This document shows positions 42,915 through 52,602 of a stretch of DNA of 64,000 nt, one piece after another (position 1 is the stretch's first letter; the number at the start of each line of letters is the position of its first letter). A program made the translations under genes and the position numbers. The stretch comes from Enterobacter oligotrophicus (GTDB lineage Bacteria > Pseudomonadota > Gammaproteobacteria > Enterobacterales > Enterobacteriaceae), in assembly GCF_009176645.1 (NCBI RefSeq), contig NZ_AP019007.1:744001-808000 (forward strand), given 5' to 3'. Below the pieces are notes generated by a model. It had not been told where the DNA came from. It saw only the letters and a program-made list of their open reading frames with translations, and searched no databases.

Positions 42915-43469
42915 TTAAACAGGTATCCATTTATTTGTGTCAAAGTCGTATTTCTTGATAATTTTAGCCGGCATACCTGAAATCACGCAATAATCAGGAA
43001 AATCACCCTTTACCACCGAATTCGCCCCGACAATACATTGCTTTCCTAACGTCGTACCCGCCAGAATCTTTGCGCCAGCGCCAATAAAACAATTTTCACC
43101 TATGATGGTTGTTTTATTATTCATTGACTGCTGATAAATAGGCACATTAATTTCAGTATACCGATGGTCAGAATTAGTGATAAGAACGTCAGCAGATATA
43201 ACCGTTCCTTTTTTAATAATAAGTTCACTTCCAACTGAAACGAGATGGAAAAACTGCCCTATAGATACGTCATCTTCAATTGTGACAGAACCAAAGTCTG
43301 AAATCTCAAACCGCCATAAAGGATAGAGCCTAAACTTATTACCTATACTGACATTCTTCAACCCTTTAAAGTAAATCGGTTTGCCAATATAACTATACAA
43401 CCCAGCTTTTTTGAAGCAAAATAGCTTATATATATAATTTCTCACGAACCATAAGATTTTAATGTACAT
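42915..43469 (-). CDS. Left-handed beta-helix acyltransferase (O-acetyltransferase candidate)
   Basis: 184 residues from ATG 43469, which overlaps the end of the upstream gene by 11 bases; an earlier start at 43490 is possible. Hexapeptide repeats (IGNKF, IEDDVSIGQF, IGENCFIGAGAKILAG, IVGANSVVKG) and the NSDHRYTEINVP loop with its His match WbbJ/NodL-type acetyltransferases. It probably O-acetylates a sugar of the repeat unit using acetyl-CoA. The acceptor is unknown. Confidence 0.8.
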   Translation of the reverse strand: MYIKILWFVRNYIYKLFCFKKAGLYSYIGKPIYFKGLKNVSIGNKFRLYPLWRFEISDFGSVTIEDDVSIGQFFHLVSVGSELIIKKGTVISADVLITNSDHRYTEINVPIYQQSMNNKTTIIGENCFIGAGAKILAGTTLGKQCIVGANSVVKGDFPDYCVISGMPAKIIKKYDFDTNKWIPV

Positions 43470-44739
43470 TATTACATATCCATTTCGCAATGAAACCTGG
43501 CGCTGGCCCGTTTAAATCTCGGAAATGACCAGGAATGAAATAGTGATTGAATAAATAGACCAGACATTTTTTTCTGCGCAATAATTCATCTTCTGTTGGT
43601 TCAGATGCAGCGTCGGTGAGCACCTTTTCCAAATTATCACCATTAAATTTGTAGCACAAAGGAAACTGGTCATAGTAGGCATTACCCAGTATCACCACTG
43701 GTTTACCAATTTCAATCGACTCAAGGCCTACGGTAGAGTTATTAACAACCACAACATCGGCACTGTTCATCGCATCAAAAAGATTTTTTGAACAATCAAA
43801 GTATATATTTTCATTATCATTTATATAAGAATACAGAGAAGGTTCATACAATTGTTTATACAAAGGATGTTCGCGTACAATCAAAACACTGTTATCAGGA
43901 AGAGCATGGTGAACAGCTTTGACAATTTCATAGTGGTTAGAAAAATACGGGCTGTGATATATCATATTCACATCGTCAGGAACCTGTAGTACAAGCAAAT
44001 AGACTCGCTGCGTACTGCCTTCCTTTCCAGGAAAATGGCTTAAACGTAAACGCTGGTAAAGCTCAGTTTCAACAGTTTTTCGCTTAGGCCTGACATGTTC
44101 GATAGGTTGTAAAAATGGTAAAAACTTTTCAATTAATACATCGATTAAACGGTATTTTTTGTAACCACTCCATTTTATTTCTTTGTATGGTTTGATTTCA
44201 TCGCTATCTTCTATACCGTTAATATCAATCGTACTTAGATTCCTGCATGAACAGTTTGCATTGACTCCATTACTATCAAGTACAGTTCGGCCCAGGGGCG
44301 CTTGCTCGAAATGCAGGATCTTAATAGAGTGCGTTTTTGCCAGAAATTGTAGTATTTCAACTGGCATTCGGGAATCACCACTAACGATTATCAGGTCAGG
44401 ATCATAATCATTCAGTAACTTTTCAAAATAATTAAAGTATTTTGCTGCCTGCTGTAAAAGTTTGGTTTGGTCAATGTCTGGGTTTAGGGTTACGTGATAT
44501 TGAATAAAGCGGTTTAAATCTATATTTCTTCCTTCATTTTTCTCAAACTGCAACTTAGAGGATGCTACAGGGAGGTAAACAGATCTTTGCCCATGCGCTA
44601 ATGAATAAAGATATCCACTTAAATGCAGGTTTATATGAAAATATGTATAGTCAGCGGATATATTTAATGTTTCAAGTCTGATTTTATTAAAAAACCTGGA
44701 AAAATCAGCATAATAACCCACAGTAAGTATTTTCTTCAT
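43459..44739 (-). CDS. KpsC/KpsS-like capsule-synthesis family protein, putative glycosyltransferase
   Basis: 426 residues. The C-terminal half has REHPLYKQLYEP (about 285) and VVVVNNSTVGLESIEIGKPV (about 328-347), the signature pattern of the capsule polysaccharide synthesis family (Capsule_synth, KpsC/KpsS). Characterised members are beta-Kdo transferases. The N-terminal half contains PDLIIVSGDSRMP. The protein probably adds one sugar of the O unit, perhaps Kdo; donor and linkage are inference. It is AT-rich and next to another transferase. Confidence 0.65.
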   Translation of the reverse strand: MKKILTVGYYADFSRFFNKIRLETLNISADYTYFHINLHLSGYLYSLAHGQRSVYLPVASSKLQFEKNEGRNIDLNRFIQYHVTLNPDIDQTKLLQQAAKYFNYFEKLLNDYDPDLIIVSGDSRMPVEILQFLAKTHSIKILHFEQAPLGRTVLDSNGVNANCSCRNLSTIDINGIEDSDEIKPYKEIKWSGYKKYRLIDVLIEKFLPFLQPIEHVRPKRKTVETELYQRLRLSHFPGKEGSTQRVYLLVLQVPDDVNMIYHSPYFSNHYEIVKAVHHALPDNSVLIVREHPLYKQLYEPSLYSYINDNENIYFDCSKNLFDAMNSADVVVVNNSTVGLESIEIGKPVVILGNAYYDQFPLCYKFNGDNLEKVLTDAASEPTEDELLRRKKCLVYLFNHYFIPGHFRDLNGPAPGFIAKWICNNVH

Positions 44740-44761
44740 GATTAATTACATTATTCCACAT

Positions 44762-45760
44762 TTAGTTTACTAACGAATGCACCCAAGAATTTAATTTATA
44801 TTTTTCTAATATTCCGGGCGCATACGCTTTAAAAGGTGTTTCTAAAAAACTCGAGTCAAATTTTACATTGTATCGATCAATAATATAAACATTATCAGGA
44901 TGATATAAATCATAGTTGATAATGTCTTTATTAGTTGTAATCAACTTAATTCCGGACGCAAGAACCTCAAAGGTTCTCATAGTTAATCCATTCTGCTTAT
45001 CGTGCTCAATGTCTATAACCGCCCTGGATGACGAAAAAATATTTAAAATATCACCAACAGTCAATGACTTGAAATGAAAAGTAAAATCCTTATACTGTGA
45101 GAAATTGACATCAGTTAATCGCCTGAACCAATAAATCACTCGACTTTGGATGAAAAGGTAATAAAAGAAATTTTTCTTTTCTCGAACAGAGACATCTTTA
45201 AAATATTGGACAATCTTCATTCTTTGGCTGTGTACCGTGCCTATAAAAACAAAATCATAATCACGAGTATTTTTTAAACTTATTTTCCCATACTCATCAC
45301 AATAAAAAAGTGGCAGAAAATGAAGATTATCAGCTTTATTTGCATCCGCACGGTCGAACGTAAAACACTTATTAAAATATTTTAGAACCGGCTTAATAAG
45401 TGGTTTGTTATCTATTGAATCCCACAAATATAATCTGATATCAACATCAGGGGAAACTTTCCTCAAATCCTCAAAAAAGCGTTCATTGAAACCTTCAGGG
45501 TTTACAAACAGAATTTTAGAGAAATTACCGTTACTAATAACTTCCAGTATACTGGAATGATGTTGTTTTAATCTGTCCCGAATCAGAAAGTGGAAACCAA
45601 GTCGTATTAACGACTTAGTAAGAAAAGAGTTTGAAGGTCTTGTGTCAATGAATGTTACATTCCAACCCTGAACTTCCAGTTCTTTTTGTATTTTTTTCTC
45701 ATAGCCGAAGAACACTGGAGATATTAAAAGAATATTTTTACAACCTGCTTCAGCCATCAA
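44762..45760 (-). CDS. Glycosyltransferase, CgeB-like
   Basis: 332 residues. NILLISPVFFGYEKKI at the N-terminus, then RLYLWDSIDN and FDRADA, YDFVFIGTVHSQRMKIV in the middle, and VIDIEHDKQNGLTMRTFEVLASG near the end, the arrangement of GT-B fold transferases of the CgeB/spore-maturation type. It would add a sugar to the lipid-linked O unit on the cytoplasmic face. Donor unknown; the dTDP-deoxysugar made by the locus is a candidate. Overlaps wzy by ATGA. Confidence 0.7.
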   Translation of the reverse strand: MMAEAGCKNILLISPVFFGYEKKIQKELEVQGWNVTFIDTRPSNSFLTKSLIRLGFHFLIRDRLKQHHSSILEVISNGNFSKILFVNPEGFNERFFEDLRKVSPDVDIRLYLWDSIDNKPLIKPVLKYFNKCFTFDRADANKADNLHFLPLFYCDEYGKISLKNTRDYDFVFIGTVHSQRMKIVQYFKDVSVREKKNFFYYLFIQSRVIYWFRRLTDVNFSQYKDFTFHFKSLTVGDILNIFSSSRAVIDIEHDKQNGLTMRTFEVLASGIKLITTNKDIINYDLYHPDNVYIIDRYNVKFDSSFLETPFKAYAPGILEKYKLNSWVHSLVN

Positions 45761-46845
45761 TTAACCTCGAACCCTAATACAGATTTATACGGTAGTAAGT
45801 TTTTCTCCACCCCTGTCATATAGACAGCAATGAAATAAAGTGAAAAATATAACACCAGAGCTAACAAAAATACTGTTCGCGTTCTATTATTACCACATAG
45901 TCTAACAAGGAGAGGTAATGTGAAAACCTTCGCCAATATAAAGTAATATTCGACACGAAGCATTATCCGTAATTCCAAAGCTATAGTCAGAGTGATGAGG
46001 GACAAATAGGTTATATTAAATAACACATTTTCGTTCCGGGTAATGACAACTCTTTTTTTATAGTACATCAAAACTATAATAGGTATGCTCTGGTAAACAT
46101 AACTAAATATCCCTTTTGTACTTAGAGCATTAAGAAATTCGCCATCTCTAAAATTGGCGTAAGTACCGCCGTACCCTGGAATACTACCTATTACCATAAG
46201 TAGGCTATTTTTAATAAATGGAACTTCGAGGCTTAGTGTTGCGCCTAAAACAACAAAATAAATAAAGAAACTGCGCCTAATACTCAGGTTTGTTTTGATT
46301 ACGAAATATAACGGAATTAGAATAAGAGCAGATTTATGGAATAAAAAACCTAAAAAGTTAAAAGCGGAATATCTAAAAAATTGCTGCCGAGTTAAATATA
46401 CAATCGACAGATAGAAAAGAGCAACCGCCATATTTTGCCGTAGATAATTAAAACCGCCTTCAATTAATCCGTAAGGCATAATTATAAAGATCAACAAATT
46501 TAATACGGATAAATTCCTATAGCGGAGGAAAACGCGATAGATGCAATATATATATACAGATGTCAGAAAAAAATAAAATGCTGAAAATGGCAGATCATTT
46601 GTCCTGAACAAAAAACCTAACTGACGGAACAGGAATTCTTGAAGGAAAAAATTCTCATTTAAAGAATCATACATAAACTTATATGATTCATAATCTGGCC
46701 CCACACTGGCACTAAACGAAACAATGAACCAAATAATCAAAAATGAAAAAGAAACTAATAAGCGTTCAAATTTTTGAAAGACAGGCACTGTTGCTGCCAA
46801 AAGTAATAAAACTATGAGCAAACTAATTGCTATATAAATAATCAT
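45757..46845 (-). CDS. wzy: O-antigen polymerase Wzy (EpsG-like)
   Basis: 362 residues, about ten transmembrane helices. FSASVGPDYESYKFMYDSL after the first helices and GFNYLRQNMAVALFYLSI are typical of EpsG-type Wzy proteins. It joins lipid-linked O units in the periplasm. Overlaps wzx (ATGA) and the next transferase gene (ATGA), so the three are translationally coupled. Confidence 0.85.
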   Translation of the reverse strand: MIIYIAISLLIVLLLLAATVPVFQKFERLLVSFSFLIIWFIVSFSASVGPDYESYKFMYDSLNENFFLQEFLFRQLGFLFRTNDLPFSAFYFFLTSVYIYCIYRVFLRYRNLSVLNLLIFIIMPYGLIEGGFNYLRQNMAVALFYLSIVYLTRQQFFRYSAFNFLGFLFHKSALILIPLYFVIKTNLSIRRSFFIYFVVLGATLSLEVPFIKNSLLMVIGSIPGYGGTYANFRDGEFLNALSTKGIFSYVYQSIPIIVLMYYKKRVVITRNENVLFNITYLSLITLTIALELRIMLRVEYYFILAKVFTLPLLVRLCGNNRTRTVFLLALVLYFSLYFIAVYMTGVEKNLLPYKSVLGFEVN

Positions 46846-48281
46846 GCAGCAACCCTTTTATTTCTAATTAACTTTAAAACGTAACATCTTAGCTTTGGAT
46901 CGCTTAACACAAATATCAGACTTGTAGCACAATAAATACCACATTTAATTAAAAATGAGTGCTCGTGGAAATAAACAGCTATAAAAACACAGAGTAAAAC
47001 GCGAATGACTTCTAATGGGCCTGCAACGAGTTTCAGTACCGGTCCCTTAAACAGAATGAACAAGAATGCCATTAGCTTTGACATAAATAGCCCAGCACCA
47101 AGTGCAAGTGCAGCGCCAGTCAAGCCATACAGAGGTATGAGTATATAGCATAATACTATATTAATCACTGCGCTTAAAATAAGAAATGCGAAGTTATATT
47201 TTGCATATCCATTCATCGTCATCCATTCACTTACTGCCCCCCAACAACTAATAAGGATATAAGAAACAGACACCAATAAAAATGCAAAATCTCCTCGTAT
47301 ATACTCTTTACCAAATAAAGACAATATTTCTTGACTGAATGTAATGAAAAATACACCACCTAGGGTGGTAAGCGTCATGGCTAATGAGAAATTTAAGCGG
47401 TATGAAGTGTGCTTTTCCGTATGGTTGAAATATTGATACAACCGAGGCTCGAATGACTTTGATAATGCTATATAAGGGAACAAACAAACAATAGCTAAAG
47501 AAGTGACGATATCATAAATTGCAACATTCACAACAGTTGATAGTTTTCCGAGTATCAAAACATCTATTTTTCCTGCGATAGCGAGCATTATAGAGTTTAC
47601 ACCCAAGCTCAGAGCGTAACCAAATCGTGTGAAAAAGCTCTTTATGCCCGGAGCACTCCACTTTACAGTATAAAACAGGTAGTACAATAAGATCCCCAAA
47701 AGGAGAATCTGTGACAAAATCATACTCCATGCCAAACCAGCAAAGCCATTAAAACCTAAAACAATAAATACGAGTAAAAACGGGAATCGTAGCAATCGTT
47801 GCAAGAGGTTAGATAAAATAAAGCTGGAATTAACAAAACCTTTAACCCTTACAACTGGTGTTAAAAGATTATATGCTGCCCACAAAGGGATCATTAATAA
47901 TGATAAATGATAACTTCCTTTACTAACCTGGTTACTCAATAAAACCCTGATAAAAAAATCATCAAATATGTACAGAACAATACAGCCAGCAATTATCAAG
48001 AGGAGGCCACTCATAACCTCTTCGAAGATAACACTATCTTTTTTTTCTTTTTGATAAAAATATAAAACAGAACTATCTCGCCCTAACATCAGGGCCAGAA
48101 CAAGGATAGAAATTAGAGCGAAGGTTAATCGAAACTCTCCGTAAACATGTTCGCTTACATTGTTTGTTATATATATTGTGGTCAGGAACATAATAACATT
48201 TCCGACAAGATTAGTTCCTAATCCGACCACAACGTTATTAAGTTTCTCGATTTTCTCAAGCAAATTTTTTCCTGAACTCAT
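46842..48281 (-). CDS. wzx: O-antigen flippase Wzx
   Basis: 479 residues with about 12-14 transmembrane helices; LGTNLVGNVIMFLTTIYITNN at the N-terminus and GVNSIMLAIAGKIDVLILGKL mid-protein fit the PST/MOP exporter family. It flips the lipid-linked O unit across the inner membrane. Overlaps the upstream SDR gene by 26 bases. Wzx and Wzy together show a Wzy-dependent pathway. Confidence 0.88.
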   Translation of the reverse strand: MSSGKNLLEKIEKLNNVVVGLGTNLVGNVIMFLTTIYITNNVSEHVYGEFRLTFALISILVLALMLGRDSSVLYFYQKEKKDSVIFEEVMSGLLLIIAGCIVLYIFDDFFIRVLLSNQVSKGSYHLSLLMIPLWAAYNLLTPVVRVKGFVNSSFILSNLLQRLLRFPFLLVFIVLGFNGFAGLAWSMILSQILLLGILLYYLFYTVKWSAPGIKSFFTRFGYALSLGVNSIMLAIAGKIDVLILGKLSTVVNVAIYDIVTSLAIVCLFPYIALSKSFEPRLYQYFNHTEKHTSYRLNFSLAMTLTTLGGVFFITFSQEILSLFGKEYIRGDFAFLLVSVSYILISCWGAVSEWMTMNGYAKYNFAFLILSAVINIVLCYILIPLYGLTGAALALGAGLFMSKLMAFLFILFKGPVLKLVAGPLEVIRVLLCVFIAVYFHEHSFLIKCGIYCATSLIFVLSDPKLRCYVLKLIRNKRVAA

Positions 48282-49065
48282 GGATCATCTCAATTAATAG
48301 GTCTTCAACTTTTCGCGGAGAGAAATCTAGTGACTTATATTTTTCAATATTAATTACAGGGAAGATGTCTTCGCTATTAACTGGGTGCCAAATAGAAACA
48401 CATTGAGTATGAGACTCAATAATTTCAACAAGTTTTTTGGCACTAACATTTTCTCCAGACGCAATATTAAACGTGCCAGTGATATGTTTCTGAACTGAAT
48501 TAACTATAAATTCAACCACATCATCAATGTAGACATAATCCTTTTCATAATTTGGTGAAACGAAAAGATTTATCTCACCTTTTGTTACCGCATCACGGAC
48601 TAACGATGGCAGAAAAAGGGGACTATTGAATGCTTTGCCATACACATTAGAAGGCCTGATTATCAAAAACGGCTTACTCTGCGCCGCAACAACACTCTCA
48701 CCCAATAACTTAACCTGATTAAATAAGCAACGTTTATCATTAAATGATAAACGCAAAGCAGCCGTTTCTTCAGAATTATCATTGTCAAGGTAAACACGCG
48801 TAGAAGACAAATATACTATCTGAACATAATCTGCTGTGTTAACAATATTACGCAAAGCATCAACGTGAGAATAGATAACATCTTCCGTTCGCCTACAGTC
48901 ACCCACACCGCAACAATAAACTACTGTACCGAGAGATTGACCGGTAAAATTTTGACACCGCCAGTCTCCTTTCTGAACAGAATATCCAGCTTTTTCAAAT
49001 CCGGAATATACCGCTGTACCGATAAAACCGCCAGCCCCAAATATGGTGATCTTTTTATTATTCAT
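48256..49065 (-). CDS. NAD-dependent SDR protein in the rmlD position, catalytic Tyr replaced by Phe
   Basis: 269 residues, extended SDR. GAGGFIG (about 9-15) binds the cofactor and LSSTRVY (about 88) gives the Ser/Thr strand. At the place of YxxxK the sequence is FNQVKLLGE, with Phe115 and Lys119. YVYIDDVVEFI and FNIASGENVS are normal family features. With rmlA, rmlB and rmlC present and no rmlD, the likely task is 4-keto reduction of dTDP-4-keto-L-rhamnose, to L-rhamnose or, like Tll, to 6-deoxy-L-talose. The missing Tyr makes this uncertain. It may also be an unrelated epimerase. Confidence 0.6.
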   Translation of the reverse strand: MNNKKITIFGAGGFIGTAVYSGFEKAGYSVQKGDWRCQNFTGQSLGTVVYCCGVGDCRRTEDVIYSHVDALRNIVNTADYVQIVYLSSTRVYLDNDNSEETAALRLSFNDKRCLFNQVKLLGESVVAAQSKPFLIIRPSNVYGKAFNSPLFLPSLVRDAVTKGEINLFVSPNYEKDYVYIDDVVEFIVNSVQKHITGTFNIASGENVSAKKLVEIIESHTQCVSIWHPVNSEDIFPVINIEKYKSLDFSPRKVEDLLIEMIHEFRKKFA

Positions 49066-49134
49066 TTAATGAACCTTACCAGAAAGTAAACTTAAAACTG
49101 GCTAATTGCCTGAATATTATTTCCCAGGTATTGA

Positions 49135-50022
49135 TTACAATTCATGCTCAACCATTCGCAGCAAATAAGCACCGTAATCATTTTTACCTAATGGCTTAGC
49201 CAAAGCGCGAACCTGCTCGGCTGTAATAAATCCTTTTCGGTAGGCAATTTCTTCTGGACAAGAAACCTTGAGTCCCTGACGTGTTTCCAGTGTTCTGATG
49301 AAATTACTCGCTTCAATCAGACTCTCATGAGTACCTGTATCCAGCCATGCATATCCTCGCCCCATAAGTGCGACTGATAATTCATCCTGCTGCATATACA
49401 GATTATTAATATCCGTAATTTCCAGCTCTCCACGTGCGGATGGCTTTAATTTTTTAGCCATTTCGATCACCTGGCGATCGTAAAAATAGAGACCTGTTGC
49501 TGCATAATTACTTTTAGGCTTTACTGGTTTCTCTTCAAGAGAGATCACCTTTCCCTGTTTATCAAACTCGATAACACCATAGCGCTCAGGATCAGTCACA
49601 TGATAGGCAAAAACAGTCGCCCCTGACTGACGTTGCATTGCGATTTCTAATTCTTTTGGTAAATCATGGCCATAGAAAATATTATCGCCTAAAATCAAAG
49701 CACAGCAATCATCGCCAATAAATTCTTCACCTATAATAAATGCCTGGGCAAGGCCATCCGGGTTATCCTGAACTTTATACTGGAGATTAATTCCCCACTT
49801 GCTTCCATCCCCCAACAGCTGTTGGAAGCGTGGGGTTTCAAGAGGAGTGCTAATAATTAGTATATCGCGAATGCCTGCAAGCATTAAAGTGGATAGCGGA
49901 TAATAAATCATCGGCTTGTCGTACACAGGTAATAACTGCTTGCTAACAGCCATAGTAACTGGATATAAACGCGTTCCTGACCCACCCGCGAGAATGATAC
50001 CTTTCCGATTTCCCATTTTCAT
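49135..50022 (-). CDS. rfbA: Glucose-1-phosphate thymidylyltransferase
   Basis: About 295 residues from ATG 50022; GTG 50028 and ATG 50016 are alternatives in frame. [14 protein letters not shown] is the nucleotide-binding start, and [14 protein letters not shown] and [10 protein letters not shown] complete the RmlA pattern. It makes dTDP-glucose from glucose 1-phosphate and dTTP. Follows rfbB by 48 bases. Confidence 0.95.
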   Translation of the reverse strand: MKMGNRKGIILAGGSGTRLYPVTMAVSKQLLPVYDKPMIYYPLSTLMLAGIRDILIISTPLETPRFQQLLGDGSKWGINLQYKVQDNPDGLAQAFIIGEEFIGDDCCALILGDNIFYGHDLPKELEIAMQRQSGATVFAYHVTDPERYGVIEFDKQGKVISLEEKPVKPKSNYAATGLYFYDRQVIEMAKKLKPSARGELEITDINNLYMQQDELSVALMGRGYAWLDTGTHESLIEASNFIRTLETRQGLKVSCPEEIAYRKGFITAEQVRALAKPLGKNDYGAYLLRMVEHEL

Positions 50023-50070
50023 ATTCACTTAATCCGATAAATTGATGTTTAAATAACGTTAAATATGTGC

Positions 50071-51153
50071 TTATCTATTATCATAATTTTCTTTAACCCA
50101 ATTGAGATATGCACCATTTTTAATGTTATTTACCCAATGCTGGTTGCTTAAATACCATTCAACAGTTTTACGTATCCCACTCTCAAATGTTTCTTCCGGC
50201 TTCCAGCCCAATTCCATACCGATTTTACGTGCGTCAATAGCATAACGGCGGTCGTGGCCTGGACGGTCAGCAACATACGTAATTTGGTCACGATAAGAGC
50301 CGTCTTTCGGTACGATTTCATCCAGAAGATCGCAGATGGTATGCACCACGTCCAGATTCTGCTTCTCATTGTGCCCACCGATGTTATACGTTTCACCTGG
50401 TTTACCTCTGGTGACCACGGTATAAAGCGCTCGGGCATGATCTTCAACATACAACCAATCGCGGATTTGATCGCCTTTACCATAAATCGGCAGCGCCTTA
50501 CCCTCCAGCGCATTGAGGATCACAAGCGGGATTAATTTTTCCGGGAAGTGGTATGGGCCGTAGTTATTTGAACAGTTAGTTACAATGGTAGGAAAACCGT
50601 AAGTACGCAGCCATGCGCGGACAAGATGATCGCTTGATGCCTTGGAAGCGGAATAAGGGCTACTTGGAGCATATGCTGTTGTTTCGGTAAATAGCGGTAA
50701 GCCTGTAGATGCAGGACTCTCGTCCGGATGCGGCAGGTCCCCATATACCTCATCAGTCGAAATGTGGTGAAAGCGAAACGCAGCTTTTTCATCATCACTG
50801 AGCGAAGCCCAGTAGCCGCGAGCAGCTTCCAACAGAACATAAGTCCCAACAATATTAGTTTCAATAAATGCCGCTGGACCTGTGATTGAGCGATCAACGT
50901 GGCTCTCAGCTGCAAGGTGCATAACCGCATCAGGCTTATGCGCAGCGAAAATGCGATCCATCGCAGATTTGTCACAGATATCGGCTTGTTCGAATGAATA
51001 ACGTGCGTTACCGCTAACTTCAGCAAGCGATTCCAGGTTACCGGCATAAGTCAATTTATCAACATTGACGACCTCATCCTGGGTATTGTTAATAATATGT
51101 CGTACCACCGCCGAACCGATAAAACCGGCACCGCCCGTAACAAGAATTTTCAC
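50071..51153 (-). CDS. rfbB: dTDP-glucose 4,6-dehydratase
   Basis: 360 residues. GGAGFIG (7-13), [21 protein letters not shown] with the active-site Asp/Glu, and [10 protein letters not shown] (Tyr/Lys about 167/171). It makes dTDP-4-keto-6-deoxyglucose. First gene after the JUMPstart leader. Most of it has backbone-like composition, but the last hundred or so bases are AT-rich like the genes that follow. Confidence 0.96.
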   Translation of the reverse strand: MKILVTGGAGFIGSAVVRHIINNTQDEVVNVDKLTYAGNLESLAEVSGNARYSFEQADICDKSAMDRIFAAHKPDAVMHLAAESHVDRSITGPAAFIETNIVGTYVLLEAARGYWASLSDDEKAAFRFHHISTDEVYGDLPHPDESPASTGLPLFTETTAYAPSSPYSASKASSDHLVRAWLRTYGFPTIVTNCSNNYGPYHFPEKLIPLVILNALEGKALPIYGKGDQIRDWLYVEDHARALYTVVTRGKPGETYNIGGHNEKQNLDVVHTICDLLDEIVPKDGSYRDQITYVADRPGHDRRYAIDARKIGMELGWKPEETFESGIRKTVEWYLSNQHWVNNIKNGAYLNWVKENYDNR

Positions 51154-51233
51154 GTGATCTATTCCGTCGTTAGGATATTTCGAGATATTGAAGAAGTAAC
51201 ACTCAGAGAAAGCTCAATAAGCACATAAAATAG

Positions 51234-51273
51234 GCACGCTACCGCCCCTGGCTTAACAGTTACCAGAGCACTG
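51234..51273 (-). promoter_or_regulatory. JUMPstart element with ops site
   Basis: On the minus strand the element begins CAGTGCTCTGGTA and ends with GGGGCGGTAGCGTGC, the ops sequence where RfaH is recruited to RNA polymerase. It lies about 80 bases upstream of rfbB, so the O-antigen operon should need RfaH for full-length transcription. Confidence 0.95.
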
Positions 51274-51449
51274 AGTGGAGTCTAAATAAGGTTTTTGCTG
51301 CGGTATGATTTCTGACAGAAACCGCCAGTGTGCAACCACAAAATTTGCTGTTAATTGTCATCCTAAATGGCGACAGACACAAGCACAAATCGTTACAAAC
51401 CGGTCCAAAACACAGCCAGATAACCCTTTGTTATCTCAGGAATTAATAA

Positions 51450-51510
51450 CAAAAAGCGGCAGTCATCATTCAGGTATGCTGTTACCTAACCAGAATGATC
51501 ACTGCCGCTT
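51450..51510 (-). terminator. Long terminator hairpin of galF
   Basis: AAGCGGCAGT-CATCATTC (51454-51471) pairs with GAATGATC-ACTGCCGCTT (51493-51510), with one mismatch in 18, and an inner AGGTA/TACCT stem caps it. On the minus strand TTTTTGTTATT follows. It starts 22 bases past the galF stop. Confidence 0.85.
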
Positions 51511-51531
51511 ATTCAAATCGATGGAGAAAGA

Positions 51532-52428
51532 TCAGTCGTTAGACAGTAACTTCTCAATCCGGTCCCGGAACTTCGCCCCTTCCTTCAGGTTACGCAGCCC
51601 ATAGTTCACAAATGCCTGCATATAACCCATTTTCTTACCACAATCGTAGCTGTCGCCCGTCATCAGCATTGCATCAACGGACTGTTTCTTCGCCAACGCT
51701 GCAATCGCATCGGTCAACTGAATACGTCCCCAGGCACCTGGCTCGGTTTTTTCCAGCTCGGCCCAGATATCCGCGTTCAGGACATAGCGACCAACCGCCA
51801 TTAGATCGGAATCCAGCGTTTGTGGCTGATCCGGCTTTTCAATGAACTCAACGATACGGCTCACCTGCCCTTCCGTCTCCAGCGCCTCTTTGGTCTGGAT
51901 AACGGAGTATTCTGACAGATCACCTTTCATGCGCTTGGCCAGTACCTGGCTACGGCCCGTTTCACTGAAACGCGCAACCATTGCCGCCAGGTTATAGCGC
52001 AGCGGATCGGCTGAGGCGGTATCAATGATGATATCCGGCAGCACGACGATGAACGGGTTATCACCCACAACCGGGCGAGCGCACAGTATGGAGTGTCCCA
52101 ATCCCAGCGGCTGCGCCTGACGTACGTTCATGATGGTGACGCCAGGTGGACAAATGGACTGAACCTCAGCCAGAAGCTGACGTTTAACGCGCTGTTCAAG
52201 CAACGCTTCGAGTTCATAAGAGGTGTCGAAGTGGTTCTCTACCGCATTCTTGGAAGAGTGCGTCACCAGAACGATTTCTTTGATCCCTGCAGCAACAATC
52301 TCGTCGACGATGTATTGAATCATCGGCTTGTCGACAATCGGCAGCATCTCTTTAGGAATTGCCTTTGTGGCTGGCAGCATATGCATGCCCAGACCCGCTA
52401 CCGGAATGACTGCTTTCAAATTAATCAT
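51532..52428 (-). CDS. galF: GalF, UTP-glucose-1-phosphate uridylyltransferase-like subunit
   Basis: 298 residues from ATG 52428 ([28 protein letters not shown], written in parts: [10 protein letters not shown] then AGLGMHMLP). The MHM in place of the TRx of GalU is the mark of GalF. It modulates UDP-glucose supply beside GalU. GGAAGA precedes the start. It forms the conserved border between O-antigen and colanic acid loci. Confidence 0.95.
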   Translation of the reverse strand: MINLKAVIPVAGLGMHMLPATKAIPKEMLPIVDKPMIQYIVDEIVAAGIKEIVLVTHSSKNAVENHFDTSYELEALLEQRVKRQLLAEVQSICPPGVTIMNVRQAQPLGLGHSILCARPVVGDNPFIVVLPDIIIDTASADPLRYNLAAMVARFSETGRSQVLAKRMKGDLSEYSVIQTKEALETEGQVSRIVEFIEKPDQPQTLDSDLMAVGRYVLNADIWAELEKTEPGAWGRIQLTDAIAALAKKQSVDAMLMTGDSYDCGKKMGYMQAFVNYGLRNLKEGAKFRDRIEKLLSND

Positions 52429-52602
52429 TATATCTTCCACCTTAAAATGGTTGACGAATTATAGCTTTTAAACCTGTTTTCGCCAGCATGATTTGCCGTA
52501 ATTCTGATGTGATGTTACGTTACCGCATCACAAATTACAGTAGTTGTAATCTGAATAGATCGCGATTCTGTTCCAGGAATAGTCGCAAAATGACCAACTC
52601 AG

